From the NCBI GenBank assembly GCA_018816735.1, contig JAHIVH010000061.1, positions 62,001 to 126,000 on the forward strand: 64,000 nt of DNA. The letters run 5' to 3'. Numbering within the stretch: the stretch's first letter is position 1; each line of letters begins with the position of its first letter. The notes below the pieces were generated by a model that saw only the letters and a program-made list of their open reading frames with translations, was not told where the DNA came from and did no database searches. This document shows, piece by piece, positions 26,585 through 36,477 of this stretch. This stretch comes from Pseudomonadota bacterium (lineage in GTDB: Bacteria > Desulfobacterota > Desulfobacteria > Desulfobacterales > JAHIVH01). The translations under genes and the position numbers were made by a program.

Positions 26585-29560
26585 TTACCATGGCCTGGGA
26601 ACATTGATTGATTTTCCGGCCTTGACATCACCTTCATGCTTGTCCTCGTCTTTGCTGTTCAGTTCGTTTAACAGTTCCCTGGCCTGCTCAGGAGTGAGTT
26701 CAAGGGGTTTTGCAGGCTTTTTATCCCCCTGTCCCCCCTGGTTTTGCTGATTCTGATCATTATTTTTATTTTGTTCGTTTGGGTTCTCTTTTTCCCCGTC
26801 ATCTTTATTTTCCTTATTTTTGTCCTGACCATCTTTATTTTCAAGAAGGGCAAGAGCCTTTTCAAGCAATGCGATTACGTCGTCATGCTTCTGGATGGTA
26901 TTATGGTATTCAGCAGCTTCAAGGAACGTGTGTATTTTTTCTTCCTCGACCATGGCATCCTGAATGAGTCCCATCGATTCCTTGAGCTTACCCAGATCAA
27001 TATTGGGGCATTGCTGAGGATTGGTTTGTCCGGGGATCAATGCGTTGGCGTGATTGTCATCCGGTTTATCATCCTTTTCAAGCATTTCTCTGATCTTCAT
27101 TGCACCAATTCCTGAAAACATCTGGATATCCTTCTGGTTACCTGAGAGGTACCCTGAAAGACGGGCACTGCCACCTTCCTGAGTTTCTATATCAACAGCA
27201 GAAAGAGATTGTTCTTTCAGACTTTTCTGATACTGAATGGCAGATTTCAGGGCCGTAACAGCTTCATCCGGTTGCCCTGAAAAAACGGCATAAGACTTAT
27301 TGATCGTGGCAGCCAGATCCTTCAATAAAAAATCTCCTGTGATATATCGTTTGTCAATAAACCCTTTTTCCATATCGATATTTTCACTTATTCCTTTTTC
27401 AATATACGTCTGTGCCATTTTTCTGTGATCGATGGATTTCATCAGCCGATCCCGTTGACCGGTGTCGTCGGTTTTTTTAAAGAGCGTTGTCATTCTTTGG
27501 AAATAATCATCCAGAATGGATTGAAGTGTTTCCAAATGATATTTCAATGGCTTTGTGCCATTAAGGCTATCATTCACATTGGCTGGAGTGGTCGGAAGCG
27601 TGTCAGTTGATGCTTTAATAATATGGTTAAGTTTTTCATAAAAAACAGACGCGGCCACGTCAGGAGCGATTAATCGCAACCCCTTGAGGATCTCGCTTTT
27701 TATCGTATCGACATATTTTAGCAGGACATCTGCCTGGATTCTGTTCTGGATGTTTATTTCACGATTTTTTTCAAAATTTTCATATGCCCGCTGTATTGAT
27801 TTCAAATTTCCCACGAGCGCAGACCGGTCTAACCCCATATCAGATGCGGATTTTTGTTCAATGTCAGATACAAGAACGTCATATTGGAAAAGAAATACAT
27901 CCATCAAATCAAAAGCCGTCATATATTTTTGACCGATATTCTTTTCATGATTTTCTTTCAGCGTCTGATCCAGTTCATTCATGATCGTCTCAGCTTCGGA
28001 AAAGAGCGACACCATGATATCTATCATGGATCGACCGGCATTTTCATAAAATTTAAATGCCTTTTTTGTATTGCCAAGACGCGTGCTCAAATCACCTTCA
28101 GAAGGCGAACCATTCGCCAATATCTTTTCTGCCATGTTCTTGAGCGCTTCTTGGATATCGACATTCATTTGTTTTGAATGCTTCAGGGCAGCCAAGGTGG
28201 TTTTTCGGCTAAGCGTCTGGAAAAATGCCTTAAACTGGGTTTCCAGTTCATTACCTGCCTTTGATTTATTTTGATTTTCGTCTTCTGCCTTTGACTCTGC
28301 ATGTTCAGCAATTTTATCGGCGATTGTATCGATTTGACTATTAATAAAAAGGAAATGCCTTACAACCGAGTCCAGTTTTTCTGTGGAAAGCTTTCGTATT
28401 CTCAATTCAGGTGAATCATATTTTTCAGTTCCGGCAGGCATGTTTTTTATGTTTTCAAGCTGGGAAATCAGTATGCGAACATCGCCTAATTGTTTGAGCA
28501 CGGACAAATAATTGGTTTTTATGGCATCCTGTTTTTTAAGGTAATCGTTCAGGTTGTTCAGAATATCGATCATGACAGATGAATTTTTCCAGGCAACAAG
28601 GGGCTTTCCTGTATCAAGCCCGTCTATAATCCATTCCGAAAGTCCCACGGTCTGGTCTATGGCATTTTTTATTTCATTTGCGTTATTTAAAGCCTCTTCC
28701 AGTTTTTTGACCTCATCATCCGCCCCTTGAACAGGCGAACCGGGATTGGCAGTCTGATTTTGCTGGTTCTGGACAGTTGTTTTATAATTTTCGAGCTCTG
28801 CATGAGCCCGTTCTATTTCTTTTTCCGAAAGTTCCTTAAGGCGGGTGATATCCTCCCTGTTATCCATGTGGAACTGGGCAAGCGTTTTCAAGTTAAAATC
28901 TAGGATATCTTTCTTTGGGGAATTCAAATAGTAGTTCTCAAGGTGAGGCAAAAGATCTGTCTGTGATTTCAGGAGATTGTTAATGCCATCCTCAAGCTTC
29001 ATATTTTGCCGTTCAAGAATTTTAATCTGTTCCCATGTGTCGGTCCACCCTTCCCGCGCAAAAGCCCAATTCTTTCGTGCGTACAGACCCGCCTTGCTGA
29101 AATCCGTATTGTTTGAAATGGCAAGCTCTCTCTCAAGTTCCAGCGATTTGCGATAAAAATCACTGGCGAGTTCATATTCAGCAAGAGCCTTCTTGAGCAT
29201 GTCAATCTGATCGGCAGCATCTGTTTTTGATTTTTCCGCCTGAAAATAGTGTGCGTTCCCCATGTTAAAGTAAATATTTTTCAACAGGATTTTTCGGGGA
29301 TTATATTTCACAGCCGCATGATAATCAGAAATGGCCTTGCCATACTCACCGCTTTTCTGCAGGGCATTTCCTCGGTTGTAGTAAAGCACAGGTTCATCCG
29401 GAAAGCTTTCAAGCCCTTTGTTATAGACATCTATGGCTTTTTGATAATTCATTTTTGAAAACAGATCGTTTCCTTCTTTAAGAAAAGATTCCGGATTATC
29501 CTGTGCGGCGGCCATGCCAGTCAGAATAAAGATCAAAAGGAGACAATACCTGACTATCAT
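26585..29560 (-). CDS. Very long TPR protein, BatC-like
   Basis: 991 residues, much longer than usual BatC proteins (about 150-300). Signal peptide (about 1-19), TPRs at about 25-140 (YYNRGNALQKSGEYGKAISDY), a long, mostly helical centre, and a tail with an Asn/Gln/Lys/Asp-rich low-complexity segment followed by LELTPEQARELLNELNSKDE, the typical BatC C-terminus. The start ATG overlaps the stop of batB (ATGA). It probably forms a periplasmic scaffold with BatA, B and D. The extra middle of about 700 residues is not explained by any domain I recognise. Confidence 0.7.
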   Translation of the reverse strand: MIVRYCLLLIFILTGMAAAQDNPESFLKEGNDLFSKMNYQKAIDVYNKGLESFPDEPVLYYNRGNALQKSGEYGKAISDYHAAVKYNPRKILLKNIYFNMGNAHYFQAEKSKTDAADQIDMLKKALAEYELASDFYRKSLELERELAISNNTDFSKAGLYARKNWAFAREGWTDTWEQIKILERQNMKLEDGINNLLKSQTDLLPHLENYYLNSPKKDILDFNLKTLAQFHMDNREDITRLKELSEKEIERAHAELENYKTTVQNQQNQTANPGSPVQGADDEVKKLEEALNNANEIKNAIDQTVGLSEWIIDGLDTGKPLVAWKNSSVMIDILNNLNDYLKKQDAIKTNYLSVLKQLGDVRILISQLENIKNMPAGTEKYDSPELRIRKLSTEKLDSVVRHFLFINSQIDTIADKIAEHAESKAEDENQNKSKAGNELETQFKAFFQTLSRKTTLAALKHSKQMNVDIQEALKNMAEKILANGSPSEGDLSTRLGNTKKAFKFYENAGRSMIDIMVSLFSEAETIMNELDQTLKENHEKNIGQKYMTAFDLMDVFLFQYDVLVSDIEQKSASDMGLDRSALVGNLKSIQRAYENFEKNREINIQNRIQADVLLKYVDTIKSEILKGLRLIAPDVAASVFYEKLNHIIKASTDTLPTTPANVNDSLNGTKPLKYHLETLQSILDDYFQRMTTLFKKTDDTGQRDRLMKSIDHRKMAQTYIEKGISENIDMEKGFIDKRYITGDFLLKDLAATINKSYAVFSGQPDEAVTALKSAIQYQKSLKEQSLSAVDIETQEGGSARLSGYLSGNQKDIQMFSGIGAMKIREMLEKDDKPDDNHANALIPGQTNPQQCPNIDLGKLKESMGLIQDAMVEEEKIHTFLEAAEYHNTIQKHDDVIALLEKALALLENKDGQDKNKENKDDGEKENPNEQNKNNDQNQQNQGGQGDKKPAKPLELTPEQARELLNELNSKDEDKHEGDVKAGKSINVPRPW

Positions 29561-30759
29561 TGTTTTGCCCTCCTTATGCGCTTTTTCTCAGGAATAAAAA
29601 ATTCGGCAATAAGAATAAAAATGGAAAGAAATAACGGATATATATAGTACTCGATATATACCACTTTCTGTTCTTCCTCTTCTTTTTGTTTCTGCACAAG
29701 TTCCTTGAGTTTATCCGAATCCACAGCAATCTCTTTTTCAATATCTGTCTGACCTTCAGGTGCGATATATTTCTTATAAATGTCCGCCATGTTTACATTG
29801 CTGTCCTCTACCGCAATGTATACGCCCTTTGCATGATTGCTTATCCCTTTGAGGAATTCTTCATTCAGACTCGATTTGACAGGGTTTCCGTTTTCATCTT
29901 TTACACCCTGAACAATTGCACCGGCTTTGGTGCCTATGCCAATGGTGTGAATCCGGATATTATTTTCCGTGTATGCTTTTTCAGCAAGATCGAAAAAAGA
30001 TTTTTCAAATGTATCTTTTTCTGTGCCTTTGAGACTCTCAAAAGTAGTATCACCGCCATCGGTAATCACAATCAAATCCTTGAATTTATTTTCAGAAAAA
30101 TCAAACTGGCGATCAATAATTTCCTTCAGGGCAGGCATGAACTTGGTGCCGGCATAATCGTTGTCATTTATGGAAACATCGTCAAGAATCTGTTTGAAAT
30201 ACGTATAATCGAGGGTGAGAATACACTTCACCGATGGCACGGATGTGAAAACGACCAATGCCACATGTTCTCCATCCAGGCATGACAGGATATCTCTTAT
30301 CATGTATTTGGCTTTCTCCAGTCTGTTTGGATATAAATCCGGCGCAGCCATGCTGGCAGAGACATCCAGAAGAAAAACAATATCCCGGGCATTCTCCTTG
30401 ACTTTAACTTTATCCCCGCTTTCCTTTTTTTCTATATCCTCCAGAGATATGGATGAACTTGTGGTTTTCTTGTCTAAACCGTTTTCATCGTCTTTCAGTT
30501 CCTGATCAGGGGCACCCTGGGGCCTCATCAATGAAAATACCAATAGAAGATACACCACACAGAGACATACTCTTTTAATGATTCTTCCCGGTAAGGAAAT
30601 ACTGTCTGCAATTTTTTTCATGGATGCGATATGCGCAAAGGCATCCATTTTTGATTTCTTCCAGTGATAAGACCATACAAAAAGTCCTATCAGCAAAAAA
30701 ATGCAGAAAAAAAGATATACAAGATTTTCATTTCCATAGGCTTCGATACCAGGCATCAC
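29557..30759 (-). CDS. batB: VWA-domain membrane protein BatB
   Basis: 400 residues. Membrane segments at about 13-32 and 60-78, a von Willebrand factor A domain at about 125-330 with MIDAS motif D132-V-S134-A-S136, and a last membrane segment near 370-388. This is the BatB plan. Its ATG overlaps the batA stop, and its stop overlaps the next start (both ATGA), so translation is coupled. An acidic, Lys/Ser-rich insertion (about 85-120) precedes the VWA domain. Confidence 0.85.
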   Translation of the reverse strand: MMPGIEAYGNENLVYLFFCIFLLIGLFVWSYHWKKSKMDAFAHIASMKKIADSISLPGRIIKRVCLCVVYLLLVFSLMRPQGAPDQELKDDENGLDKKTTSSSISLEDIEKKESGDKVKVKENARDIVFLLDVSASMAAPDLYPNRLEKAKYMIRDILSCLDGEHVALVVFTSVPSVKCILTLDYTYFKQILDDVSINDNDYAGTKFMPALKEIIDRQFDFSENKFKDLIVITDGGDTTFESLKGTEKDTFEKSFFDLAEKAYTENNIRIHTIGIGTKAGAIVQGVKDENGNPVKSSLNEEFLKGISNHAKGVYIAVEDSNVNMADIYKKYIAPEGQTDIEKEIAVDSDKLKELVQKQKEEEEQKVVYIEYYIYPLFLSIFILIAEFFIPEKKRIRRAKQ

Positions 30760-32012
30760 GGAATTCTCCTGAAATATAGCGTAGACATAAGGATTTCACA
30801 AATGAACATCAAAAGGCCTGCCCAAAGAAATATGTTAAAAAACTCAACTTTTTCGGTTTCTATTTTTTTTAAATCCTTGGTTTTATCTATTCTGACTTCA
30901 AGCTCCTTTTTGGAAGGAATAATCGATTTTTCAAGTGAGTTGATTTCCTGATATATCTTTAACAGGGCGTTGCCATCCTGAGCCATAAAGAACTGACCGC
31001 CTGCCAGTAAAGCAGCCTTTTTAATTTCTTCAGTCGAAAAATTCGTGTTGATTGACTGGATGACCGTTCCTCTTTCATTGTATATCTGACGGGGAGAAAT
31101 GGCGATGGCATAGATTTTTATGCCATTGTCCTTTGCAAGTGCGGCGGCTTCGCTTGGCAGCAGGGATTTGTGTCTGTCCTGACTGTCTTCCGGCCTGATG
31201 ATCTGTTCACCGTCCGTAACCAGTATGATGACAGATGATTTGATGTTATAGGCGTCTTCTTCTTTTGCACGGCTTTTGGTTTCAATGATCTGTAATATTG
31301 CCCGCTCCAGAGCATAACCGATGTATGTGCCGTCTTCTTCACGCAGTTTGACAAAATCAAGTTGACTGATGTAATCAAGCAGCAACTCGTGCCTCAAGGT
31401 TAAGGGGCAGGCAACAAAAGGATACCTGGCAAACGTATACAATCCTATCAGGTCGTTCCCTCTTCCGGTAAAATAGCTTGCATCCTTGTTGGTTTCTTGG
31501 GTACCCTTGATAAATCGTTTTGAAATAATTTTAACGACATCCAGTTTTGAAAGCAGTGCATTTTCAAATTTCATATAGTTGAATTTAATGCCATCTCGTC
31601 CGGGATGAACGCCCATACTCCCTGACCGGTCTATGATCAGTTGAATTGAAATCCCCTCCGTCGGTACTTCTATTTTTTTATATTCTTCTTTCTGTTTTTC
31701 GTTTTTTTCTTTTTTTTCTGTATCGGTTCTGTCTTTTTTAACCTCACGTTCTAGGTAAGGGTGGGAAAAGGCAATAAACAGCATCGATACCGTCAGAAGC
31801 CTCAGAAAAAAAGGCAGATTGATCATTCTTACTTTAAGCATCCGTGGTGTTGTCTTGATGTTTCTAAGACTTGAAAACCGAATACGGGCAGGCGTTTTCT
31901 TTCGAAAATAGACATACATCATGGCCGGAAGGACAGTTATCATGCCCAGTAAGGATATTCCGAGATTGATCATATCAAATCTTAAATCAGTTACGAATTG
32001 AGTCCAGCCCAT
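30756..32012 (-). CDS. batA: VWA-domain membrane protein BatA
   Basis: 418 residues. Two N-terminal membrane segments (about 15-35 and 65-82), a charged linker (91-113) and a VWA domain with MIDAS D128-R-S130-G-S132 at about 120-350, then a C-terminal membrane segment. The RIRFSSLR segment at 43-50 is typical of BatA. It starts directly after the stop of the preceding gene. The Bat VWA proteins probably form a periplasmic complex activated by the MoxR ATPase. Confidence 0.85.
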   Translation of the reverse strand: MGWTQFVTDLRFDMINLGISLLGMITVLPAMMYVYFRKKTPARIRFSSLRNIKTTPRMLKVRMINLPFFLRLLTVSMLFIAFSHPYLEREVKKDRTDTEKKEKNEKQKEEYKKIEVPTEGISIQLIIDRSGSMGVHPGRDGIKFNYMKFENALLSKLDVVKIISKRFIKGTQETNKDASYFTGRGNDLIGLYTFARYPFVACPLTLRHELLLDYISQLDFVKLREEDGTYIGYALERAILQIIETKSRAKEEDAYNIKSSVIILVTDGEQIIRPEDSQDRHKSLLPSEAAALAKDNGIKIYAIAISPRQIYNERGTVIQSINTNFSTEEIKKAALLAGGQFFMAQDGNALLKIYQEINSLEKSIIPSKKELEVRIDKTKDLKKIETEKVEFFNIFLWAGLLMFICEILMSTLYFRRIP

Positions 32013-33152
32013 TTACTTCACATCCTCCTCGATTTTCCGGGTTTTATCCACAAAAGATTTGGCAATATCAAAACTCAATTCCCCCTTTTTTATATCAGGC
32101 CTGTATTTTGAATATTTAACCTCATCTGCATGATTGGAGAATTCCCTGAGAATGTTTTCAGATTCCTGATCAAACGGATTTGATTTCAAAAGGCTATAAA
32201 AAAATTCCTCAGTTGTCTGATTTTGAGCATAGATTTGAAATCGATTACCGATATATATCCTTAAGATAAACGAAAGTTCATAATAAAAAGCCTGAATGTG
32301 GCCATGCTGCAAAAGGTGCTTCTCTTTAAGATCGTTAAGGGCTTTATAGGCGATTTCATGCGCGGGGACAGGAGCTCTGTTTATCATTTGGGATATTTTT
32401 TTTCGACCGAAAAACCAAACTATCGGAAATATAATACCTGCAGATAAAATGGCCCATACAATCCACCATGGAAATGATTTTTCGGAAAGGGCTTTTACTT
32501 CATCCAGCTTATGGTCCTCTTCCCGCTTGAGTTCGGCGTCGGATTTATCTTCCGGGCGTCTTTCTCTTTTTGTCAGTTTATCCAGATGATAGTCGGATTG
32601 TCCAAAAATGTCAGACAACTCCCTTCGGTTTTCAGGCATCCTCCGGACATCTATCAGGAATCCTTCAGCAATGACACTGAACACGGCCAAATGGTCTTTT
32701 GGGTCCACATTTTCCTTTTTTAAATTTTTGCCGGGTTCATCATCTGTTTTATCAAAGGATATCATAATGGGCAGTATAGAATAATTGCCACTTAAAAACG
32801 GCTCAAGTACAAATTTCTGTGAATAACGGACAGAACCGTCTTCAAGGGATTGTTTATCGATCTCTGATACATCTGTTGCCCGAAATCGTCTTGACCGTTC
32901 GTTGAAATTGACAGAGAATCCATATTCTTCAAAAGATGGCAGATGCGGCACAAATCCTTTTGGCGATACAACCTCGACGTTCAAGACCACACTATCTGCG
33001 ATCGTTATGACGTCTGAAGATACGGTGACGTTTAGTGTGGCAGTCACCCCGTCATAACTGGCCTGATTTTCATGAGAAACCGGATCAGCATACAGATGAC
33101 TGCAAGTAAAAAAATAGAACGCGATGATAAAAAGGAAACCAACACGTTTCAT
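32013..33152 (-). CDS. Bat-operon membrane protein with BatD-like domain
   Basis: 379 residues. Signal peptide (about 1-22), a periplasmic BatD-like beta domain at about 30-170, a charged linker, one membrane segment at about 228-249 and a cytoplasmic helical domain (about 260-379, YYELSFILRIYIGNRFQIYA) of the kind found in DUF4381 or BatD tails. It occupies the place of the DUF4381-type gene between DUF58 and BatA. The ATG overlaps the DUF58 stop by four bases. Function unknown; position suggests it links the cytoplasmic and periplasmic parts. Confidence 0.7.
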   Translation of the reverse strand: MKRVGFLFIIAFYFFTCSHLYADPVSHENQASYDGVTATLNVTVSSDVITIADSVVLNVEVVSPKGFVPHLPSFEEYGFSVNFNERSRRFRATDVSEIDKQSLEDGSVRYSQKFVLEPFLSGNYSILPIMISFDKTDDEPGKNLKKENVDPKDHLAVFSVIAEGFLIDVRRMPENRRELSDIFGQSDYHLDKLTKRERRPEDKSDAELKREEDHKLDEVKALSEKSFPWWIVWAILSAGIIFPIVWFFGRKKISQMINRAPVPAHEIAYKALNDLKEKHLLQHGHIQAFYYELSFILRIYIGNRFQIYAQNQTTEEFFYSLLKSNPFDQESENILREFSNHADEVKYSKYRPDIKKGELSFDIAKSFVDKTRKIEEDVK

Positions 33153-34075
33153 CGTCTTTTCCCCCTGGCTTTAAAAAAATTGACCAGTGCATTTTCAAAA
33201 GGAACACGTGTGTTGATTTCAAGAAGATCAATGCCCAATGACTTAAAAAAGGATTTTCTTCCTTCATTTTCACTGGCTACAGAAGCCCGGAATCGATGCT
33301 GGAACTCGTCGCTTGATGTATCCACAAGCATCATTTCGCCGGTTTCCGAATCTTCGAGTTCAATCAGTCCAACCATGGGAATCTCTATTTCACGGGGATC
33401 GGATACGCAGATCGCCGTGATATCGTGTCGTCTGGCAGCCAGTCTCAAATCGGACTGAAAATCGCTGGAGATAAAATCTGACACAATAAAACAGACACCT
33501 CTCTTTTTTCGTTTTCTGTTGAGGTGCGAAAGAGCTACATTTATATCAGTTGCAGCCTTTGATTGCGTTTTCTCCAAAATTTTTGCACTGACAAGAAGCT
33601 CCCGGATAATCCGCAATACATGCTTGCTTCCCTTTTTCGCAGGAATAAAGCGTTCGACTTTATCGGAAAAAAGGATCAATTCAACCTTGTCGTGATTATG
33701 GATGGCTGAAAACGCAAGCGTTGCACAGATTTTTGCAATGATGTTTGCCTTTGAAAAGCCGATGGTTCCAAAACCGGAGGACGCAGACACATCAACAAGA
33801 ATCATCACCGTCAGTTCGCGTTCTTCCTTGAAATTTTTAACATAGGGGTGATTCATCCGGGCGGTCACGTTCCAGTCGATATTCCTGACATCATCTCCAG
33901 GGAAATATTCACGCACATCCTCAAACTCCATTCCCCTGCCCTTAAAGACAGACTGGTATTCACCGGCTAAAACATCACTAACCACCTTCCCTGTGCGCAT
34001 TTCAATCTGGCGCACTTCTTTGAGCACTTCGTTTAATTCTTCTCGACTGATATCCATAACATTCAATCTTTTCAC
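33149..34075 (-). CDS. DUF58 domain protein of the MoxR/Bat operon
   Basis: 308 residues. It has the DUF58 core motif (about 51-72, RGMEFEDVREYFPGDDVRNI) followed by DW, then a VWA-like fold with LVDVSASSGFG. DUF58 proteins always sit beside MoxR ATPases and are thought to be their substrate or adaptor. The next gene overlaps its stop, and moxR ends 69 bases upstream. Confidence 0.88.
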   Translation of the reverse strand: MKRLNVMDISREELNEVLKEVRQIEMRTGKVVSDVLAGEYQSVFKGRGMEFEDVREYFPGDDVRNIDWNVTARMNHPYVKNFKEERELTVMILVDVSASSGFGTIGFSKANIIAKICATLAFSAIHNHDKVELILFSDKVERFIPAKKGSKHVLRIIRELLVSAKILEKTQSKAATDINVALSHLNRKRKKRGVCFIVSDFISSDFQSDLRLAARRHDITAICVSDPREIEIPMVGLIELEDSETGEMMLVDTSSDEFQHRFRASVASENEGRKSFFKSLGIDLLEINTRVPFENALVNFFKARGKRR

Positions 34076-34144
34076 CGAAAAAACGGTTTAATGTTCGTCA
34101 ACGTTATCGACAGATTGCTTTTCTCTGAAAATATCCTTTCAGAA

Positions 34145-35110
34145 TCAAGGCGTTGGCAGTGTTGAGAGAATTTTTTCGATTACCTTCTCAGATGTCATCT
34201 GTTCTGCTTCACCTTCATAGGAAATGATAATCCTATGACGCAACACATCATAAGCCATTTTCTTGATATCATTGGACCGCACATGGTCTCTGCCTTCGAT
34301 GTAGGCCAGTGCTTTCGAAGTGACGATAAGAGCAATGGTTGCTCTGGGAGAGGCACCACATTCAATCACATCTTCAAGTCCTTCTATAGACGTTCCTTTT
34401 CGTGTGGCAAGAACGATATCTACAATGTAATCCTTCAGTTCATCCGAGATATATATTTCATCGACAAGTTTCCGGGCATCAAGAAGAGCGGATATATCCG
34501 TAATTTTATTTACCGTATTCTCAATATTAATCTTTCCCATTCTCTCAAGAATATGCCTTTCTTCCTTTTTGTCCGGATAATCAATGGTCACTTTAAGCAT
34601 AAACCGGTCGACCTGGGCTTCCGGAAGCGGATACGTTCCTTCATGTTCAATAGGATTCTGTGTGGCAAGAACAAGAAACGGATTATCAAGTTTATAGGTG
34701 TGATCGCCGAGAGTCACCTGTCGTTCGGCCATTGCTTCAAGAAGGGCAGACTGCACTTTTGAAGGCGCGCGGTTAATTTCATCCGCAAGCAGAATATTTG
34801 TGAAGACGGGTCCCTTTTTAACAGAAAAAGATCCTTCTTTAGGATTGTAAACCTGGGTTCCAACCACGTCGGCCGGCAACATGTCCGGTGTAAACTGTAT
34901 TCTTTTGAAACCTGTATCCAATGTCGATGCAAGCGCCTTAATCGCCATTGTTTTTCCAAGGCCGGGTAATCCCTCAACAAGCACATGGCCATCGGCCAGA
35001 AGCGCCACCATCATTTTTTTGATTAAATCATCCTGGCCGATGATGACTTTGTGAATTTCATCAAAAATATTCTGTATAAACCGGCTTGATTCCTTCATAT
35101 CCATTGTCAT
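34145..35110 (-). CDS. MoxR-family AAA+ ATPase
   Basis: 321 residues. Walker A GLPGLGKT at 47-54, Walker B ILLADEINRAP (about 108-118), the sensor segment LATQNPIEHEGTYPLPEAQ and the lid sequence GASPRATIAL, all typical of MoxR proteins. MoxR ATPases act as chaperones that activate metal-binding VWA proteins, here BatA and BatB. It is the first gene of the eight-gene operon; a GAGGTGA ribosome site precedes the ATG. The promoter was not clear by eye. Confidence 0.92.
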   Translation of the reverse strand: MTMDMKESSRFIQNIFDEIHKVIIGQDDLIKKMMVALLADGHVLVEGLPGLGKTMAIKALASTLDTGFKRIQFTPDMLPADVVGTQVYNPKEGSFSVKKGPVFTNILLADEINRAPSKVQSALLEAMAERQVTLGDHTYKLDNPFLVLATQNPIEHEGTYPLPEAQVDRFMLKVTIDYPDKKEERHILERMGKINIENTVNKITDISALLDARKLVDEIYISDELKDYIVDIVLATRKGTSIEGLEDVIECGASPRATIALIVTSKALAYIEGRDHVRSNDIKKMAYDVLRHRIIISYEGEAEQMTSEKVIEKILSTLPTP

Positions 35111-35429
35111 GAATCACCTCAATCCATCATTGGGTTATCGAATTCTGGTGTTAACAGGGTAATCCTGTACTTTAGCAGAAAACCTGCCTAAACAAGTTTG
35201 ATTCAATGTGTTTTTAAATAGTAATCATCGGGCGAAGACGATTATGTCTTTGGGAAATGGTTAAGCAAAAATATTTCATTTAAATTGCATTGCAAAACCG
35301 AAACTAAAATAATTCAATTGAACCGTGTGTCAATAGCAAAAAACAGAAAAATTATAAATTGGGAATTAAATTATAATCCCAACGATCATAAAAGAAGCGT
35401 TGGCCCACTTTTTGTTTCTGCTTTCGGTC

Positions 35430-35452
35430 TTTTTTTGCATGCGTCAAAAAAA
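35430..35452. repeat. A/T-run hairpin
   Basis: TTTTTTTG (35430-35437) and CAAAAAAA (35445-35452) pair perfectly around a short loop. It can form on either strand. It lies between divergent operons, so it is not obviously a terminator for either. Confidence 0.3.
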
Positions 35453-35522
35453 GGTCTTTCACATGACACAAATCATTGTAAATACCAAGAACAATTAAAT
35501 TTTCAGTCGATACAGTTTTCTC

Positions 35523-35551
35523 TTTACAAGGCAAATTGAAATTGTTATAGT
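35523..35551 (+). promoter_or_regulatory. Sigma-70-type promoter of the C39 peptidase gene
   Basis: TTTACA (35523-35528), 17-base spacer, TATAGT (35546-35551). One mismatch in each box. Predicted start near 35558, leader about 105 bases. Confidence 0.55.
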
Positions 35552-35647
35552 GAACGATGTTCAAGCATAGTATTTCTCAATATCAACCAATATAAAATGA
35601 ATTTTCTGCAAAATATACCATTCGAACGGGTTCGTTTTCTTCCGTTC

Positions 35648-35653
35648 AAGGAG
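35648..35653 (+). promoter_or_regulatory. Ribosome site deciding the C39 peptidase start
   Basis: AAGGAG nine bases before the ATG at 35663. The upstream in-frame ATG at 35597 has no such site and would put 22 residues before the signal sequence. Confidence 0.6.
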
Positions 35654-35662
35654 CAAAAAAAT

Positions 35663-36409
35663 ATGGAACTGTTTATTGCCTTTGTAATTGGTATCTGCCT
35701 GATAAACGGTTATGCTCCACTTAACGAGTCTCCGAAGGACGAGCTTTTGATCAAAACAGCGCCGAATACGCCATATAAAATCAGAAATACCGTTATTCCG
35801 GGTTCTAAAATGAAATACAATGAAGTTGTCCGGCAAACCTATGATTATAGCTGCGGTTCAGCCGCCCTGGCGACCCTCCTCAGATTTTATCTGGGGGAAG
35901 ACATCACTGAGCAAAATGTAATCCAGGGCCTTTTGCTATATGGCGATAAAGAACAGATCATAAAAAGAAGAGCGTTTTCCCTGCTGGACATGAAAAAATA
36001 TGTCAATGTGCTGGGCTACGAAGGTACCGGTTACAGGGCTGAACTGGAAGATTTGACAGATCCGGCCAACTGGCCGTGTATCATTCCGATAACGCTTTTT
36101 GATTATCGTCATTTTGTAATTCTTAAGGGTGTGCATGACGGTCACATCTTTTTTTCAGATTCCTTTAGCGGTAACAGCAGCTACCCTTTATCAACTTTTG
36201 AAACCCTATGGTATGAAAAAATTGTTTTCATTGTTACGCCAAGGGGGGGCAAAGGTCTCTCGGCTTTAAAACTTAAACCTGAAGATCTTCAATATATCAC
36301 TGAAAGTGAAGCAAAAAGATTTTTTACAGCTACCTATAAACCCTTTGATATTCCTTCAACTGTAAAAATGACTAACATTCCCGGTCAGAAACAGTTTTAC
36401 AAGCCATGA
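35663..36409 (+). CDS. Secreted or anchored C39 family peptidase, FapD-like
   Basis: 248 residues from the ATG with an AAGGAG site. A hydrophobic N-terminus (3-18) acts as signal or anchor. The peptidase has Gln58 before the active Cys64 (RQTYDYSCGSAALATLL), His150 (FDYRHFVIL) and Asp166 (SDSFSGN), a complete C39 triad. There is no ABC transporter domain, so it is not a bacteriocin exporter. The stretch FSLLDMKKYVNVLGYE and the overall length match the stand-alone C39 peptidases typified by FapD of the Pseudomonas functional-amyloid operon. It is followed by a coiled-coil beta-barrel protein of the FapF kind. No amyloid subunit gene is seen nearby, so its substrate is unknown. Confidence 0.82.
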   Translation: MELFIAFVIGICLINGYAPLNESPKDELLIKTAPNTPYKIRNTVIPGSKMKYNEVVRQTYDYSCGSAALATLLRFYLGEDITEQNVIQGLLLYGDKEQIIKRRAFSLLDMKKYVNVLGYEGTGYRAELEDLTDPANWPCIIPITLFDYRHFVILKGVHDGHIFFSDSFSGNSSYPLSTFETLWYEKIVFIVTPRGGKGLSALKLKPEDLQYITESEAKRFFTATYKPFDIPSTVKMTNIPGQKQFYKP

Positions 36410-36477
36410 GTTTATACGGCCGGGTGATATGATGTATTGACCTTTTCAATAACTTGATTACAGGGAGATAATATCAA

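Larger units (their letters stand above)
35111..35662. other. Divergent intergenic region between moxR and the C39 peptidase gene
   Basis: 552 bases, AT-rich. It holds a good plus-strand sigma-70 promoter (35523-35551), an A/T-run hairpin (35430-35452) and a short palindrome ACAGG/CCTGT (35154-35168). Short frames exist on both strands, but none has a ribosome site or recognisable protein. The moxR promoter must also be here but was not clear by eye. Confidence 0.45.

Noticed and set aside
29686..30285. Open frame of 199 codons on the plus strand
   Set aside because: Antisense to batB, whose VWA domain and overlaps with neighbours are firm.
34235..34762. Open frame of 175 codons on the plus strand
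   Set aside because: Antisense to the MoxR ATPase gene; Lys/Phe-rich without any domain.
35285..35564. Two short frames on opposite strands between moxR and the C39 gene
   Set aside because: They overlap each other, lack ribosome sites and cover the A/T hairpin and the promoter region.
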